NCBI GenBank assembly: GCA_964593865.1
Contig: CAZQKE010000012.1
Coordinates: 1 to 23,490, forward strand
Origin: CAZQKE01 sp964593865
GTDB lineage: Bacteria > Chloroflexota > Anaerolineae > JAAYZQ01
Direction: 5' to 3'
DNA length: 23,490 bases
The notes below the pieces were generated by a model, which searched no databases, was not told the origin of the DNA, and saw only the letters and a list, made by a program, of their open reading frames with translations. This document shows, one piece after another, positions 21,886-23,490 of the stretch (positions within the stretch are counted from its first letter, which is position 1; each line of letters begins with the position of its first letter). Both the position numbers and the translations under genes were made by a program.

Positions 21886-22923
21886 GTGAAACATCTGCTA
21901 TCGCTCTGGGTGCCGATTTTGCTCCTGGCCGTGGCGTGCAGCCCCGGCACATCGTCTCCGCCGCCCACGGGGGAGCCGCAAGCGGCTTCCCCGATCACGG
22001 CCAATCCGCCCGCACCGACCGTTGCGGAGCCGCAGTCTGCTCCTCCCCCTACAGCCCAACCGCCCGCGCCGACCGCCCCTCCCCAACCGGGGAACGCGGA
22101 GCCGACCATGGAAACCTGCCGCGCCTGGCTCCGGGAGACTCACAGCCTGGATTACCCCAACCACGGCTGCGAAGAGCACGCTGCCATTTTGAACTCGGTG
22201 GCGGCGGACGGTGCAGCGGCCATCCCCCTGGGCGACAACCGCTTTTTCATCGCCCGCTTTCCCGACGATTGGGAGCGGTTGGACGACCGGACCCTCATCG
22301 TCGCCCTCCACGGCAACGGCGGCTGCACCGAACGAATGTATCAGTGGTGGTCCAAACCGGCAGCCCAGCACCACTACGCCCTGGTGACGCTGGAATATGC
22401 CGAGGCGGACGCGACGACCGAGGAAGGCTATGCCTTTGACGACGCTCCCCAGGTGTACGAACGGCTGCGCACGGCTCTGGACCTGTTGGCCGCCCATTGC
22501 CCCCTGGACCATACGAAAATCATCTACCACGGTTTTTCGCGGGGATCGGCCCTGTCCTTCCCCCTGGCCATGATGGACCGGTCCGAAGAGGGGAGCAAGC
22601 TCTTTGCCGCCTTTATCTCCGATTCGGGAACCGAATTCCCCGATACCGGCGGCCAGGTGCCGGATTATTTGCAAACCGCCCCGGCAGATGCCTATGCCGG
22701 GGCGCGTTTCTGGCTCTATTGCGGCGGGCGGGATCACGAGGGCAAGACCTGTGAGGGCATGAAGCGCATGGGACCGCTGCTGGATGAGCACGGCGCGGAA
22801 GTGGCGACCTACCGTTACGAGCCGGGCGGGCACGGCATCTTTGCCACCGTCAAGCCCGGTGGCCCTACCAGCCCGGCCCTGGACGCCCTGCTGGAATACA
22901 TAGAAGGAGTTCCGCAGCCGTAA
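21886..22923 (+). CDS. Alpha/beta-hydrolase lipoprotein (esterase / depolymerase-like)
   Basis: 345 residues starting at GTG 21886, with AGGAGG seven bases upstream. A signal peptide ends at C18 (AVAC, a slightly weak lipobox), then a Pro/Thr/Ala-rich linker to about 75. The hydrolase domain has the oxyanion segment HGNGG (142-146), nucleophile S218 in GFSRG, acid D283 in CGGRDHEG and H316 in GGHG, a complete catalytic triad in the normal order. The layout resembles LpqC/PHB-depolymerase-like and feruloyl-esterase-like proteins. Four further cysteines (for example C148 with 'HCPLD' and 'CGGRDHEGKTC') could form disulfides outside the cell. It may remove esters from the glycans handled by the two preceding lipoproteins; that is inference. 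No promoter like those of its neighbours was found. Confidence 0.8.
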   Translation: MKHLLSLWVPILLLAVACSPGTSSPPPTGEPQAASPITANPPAPTVAEPQSAPPPTAQPPAPTAPPQPGNAEPTMETCRAWLRETHSLDYPNHGCEEHAAILNSVAADGAAAIPLGDNRFFIARFPDDWERLDDRTLIVALHGNGGCTERMYQWWSKPAAQHHYALVTLEYAEADATTEEGYAFDDAPQVYERLRTALDLLAAHCPLDHTKIIYHGFSRGSALSFPLAMMDRSEEGSKLFAAFISDSGTEFPDTGGQVPDYLQTAPADAYAGARFWLYCGGRDHEGKTCEGMKRMGPLLDEHGAEVATYRYEPGGHGIFATVKPGGPTSPALDALLEYIEGVPQP

Positions 22924-22958
22924 CGCAGGTTGTCCCTACGGACCTGGTTGACCGAATA

Positions 22959-23034
22959 CCCTTCCGCAGGCTCGTAGAACCGTATGCGGTTGCCATGCGT
23001 TCCCATGGGGATCTACAACAAGCCTGCGGGAGGG
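22959..23034. other. Strongly folded intergenic element (three-way-junction-like)
   Basis: A 14-bp outer stem with one wobble pair (cccttccgcaggct 22959-22972 with agcctgcgggaggg 23021-23034), an internal loop, a 4-bp stem (gtag 22974-22977 / ctac 23013-23016) and two inner hairpins (aaccg/cggtt 22978-22991 and ccatg/catgg 22993-23008). It starts 36 bp after the last stop. It may be a small RNA, a 3'-end structure of the lipoprotein transcript or a mobile palindrome. There is no T-tract and no clear promoter. Confidence 0.6.
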
Positions 23035-23153
23035 CACGAGGACACATGGCCCGCGCCGGGCAAGCAAAGTGAGATCAACGGCATAAAGGAAGCGGACCGA
23101 TCCGCGGCTCACCGCCAAGGATGAAAATCCCGGCGGCTCGCGCCGGAGACGGT

Positions 23154-23169
23154 GGCGACTCAAGTCGCC
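23154..23169. repeat. Short palindrome GGCGAC-TCAA-GTCGCC
   Basis: A perfect 6-bp stem with a four-base loop near the start of the repeat-rich end of the window. A similar but different hairpin (gcgc-g-agtt / aact-t-gcgc, about 23342-23362) occupies the matching place in the second tandem unit. Both look like parts of composite intergenic repeats. Confidence 0.55.
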
Positions 23170-23490
23170 CCTTTCGGGCCTGCGGCCGGGCGCATTCGTG
23201 CATTCGCGCCCGCTTCGTGGACGGCCCACTTTGCGGGGATTTGAACCGCAAAGGCGCGAAGGGCGCAAAGGGAAGGAGAAAAAGCAGGAAAACCTTCGCG
23301 CTCTTGGCGTCTTGGCGGTTCCAACCGTGAATTTCTCTGCGCGAGTTGGAAACTTGCGCCACCGGGCCGGGCGTATTCGTGCATTCGTGTATTCGCGCTC
23401 AATTCGTGGACGGCCCGCTTTGGCGGTTTCGGGGATTTGAACCGCAAAGGCGCGAAGGGCGCAAAGGGAAGGAGAAAAAGCAGGAAAACC
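23160..23490. repeat. Two roughly 196-bp tandem intergenic repeat units
   Basis: The 60 bases at 23235-23294 and 23431-23490 are identical, offset by 196 bp. The sequence before each is also related: CATTCGTG runs, then TTCGTGGACGGCCC. The second unit runs off the window end, so the true copy number is unknown. No coding sequence is seen from 22924 to 23490. Confidence 0.85.
23244..23320. repeat. MITE- or REP-like palindromic element
   Basis: A 28-bp left arm (23244-23271) and a 28-bp right arm (23293-23320) are imperfect inverted copies, about 75-80 percent alike by eye, around a purine-rich loop. Arms show a repeating AAG/CGC texture. The left arm recurs at 23440-23467, and a single arm at 10990-11016. 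No transposase is near, so mobility would have to be in trans. Confidence 0.7.

Noticed and set aside
22959..23034. Fragment of a group II intron
   Set aside because: The string CCGTATGCGGTT recalls intron sequence, but no domain V, reverse transcriptase or further intron motifs are present.
23100..23362. Small Arg/Gly-rich open frames at the window end
   Set aside because: They run through tandem repeats and palindromes, differ between the two units and lack ribosome sites.
23160..23490. CRISPR array
   Set aside because: Only two units with a 196-bp period and 60-base identical blocks; no 25-40 bp repeat with regular spacers and no cas genes.

Overview
The window reads as chromosomal DNA from a GC-rich bacterium, most likely Chloroflexota (Anaerolineae or Caldilineae type). 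No marker gene places it firmly. The assignment rests on habits seen in the proteins: lipoproteins and membrane proteins with long Thr/Pro (PTPTPT) linkers, an isopentenyl phosphate kinase, a YibE/F protein, GTG and TTG starts with good Shine-Dalgarno sites, and many extracellular sugar-active proteins. I see no phage, IS transposase, tRNA, rRNA or CRISPR array.

Layout. (1) 1-4426, plus strand: the end of a CrtC/AttH-like hydratase gene, a nested inverted repeat, a GH13 amylase-type enzyme without a visible C-domain, and a 4-bp-overlapping gene for a membrane protein fused to a seven-repeat beta-propeller. (2) 4471-6638, minus strand: ribosomal protein S1 (rpsA) and a DksA/TraR-type zinc-finger protein, ending in a clear terminator. 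rpsA is read from a perfect-consensus promoter through a leader of about 340 nt that contains several hairpins, two nested long-range helices and an intrinsic-terminator-like hairpin with a U6 tract. (3) 6707-10920, plus strand: a six-gene operon with a short FdrA-like protein, a small membrane protein, a TauE/SafE exporter, a tandem universal stress protein, an AcnX/phosphomevalonate dehydratase small subunit, and isopentenyl phosphate kinase. The last two point to an archaeal-type mevalonate route to IPP. (4) 11073-15687, plus strand: a five-gene operon with an IscU-IscX fusion, an RseP/RasP site-2 protease, a zinc-ribbon membrane protein, YibE/F and a MOSC-domain protein. (5) 15819-22923, plus strand: three lipoprotein genes. 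These are a tandem GH39-like protein whose second copy has lost catalytic residues, a large putative glycoside hydrolase with a carbohydrate-binding-like region, and an alpha/beta hydrolase. The first two share an unusual promoter module with identical spacing. (6) 22924-23490: no gene, but a strongly structured element and two roughly 196-bp tandem units carrying a palindromic repeat. One arm of that repeat also occurs alone near 10990.

Best candidates for something undescribed: the rpsA leader as an attenuator or riboswitch-like RNA, the IscU-IscX fusion, the bacterial AcnX-small/IPK pair, the shared lipoprotein promoter module, and the folded element at 22959-23034. All functions are inferred from motifs read by eye; no database search was run.
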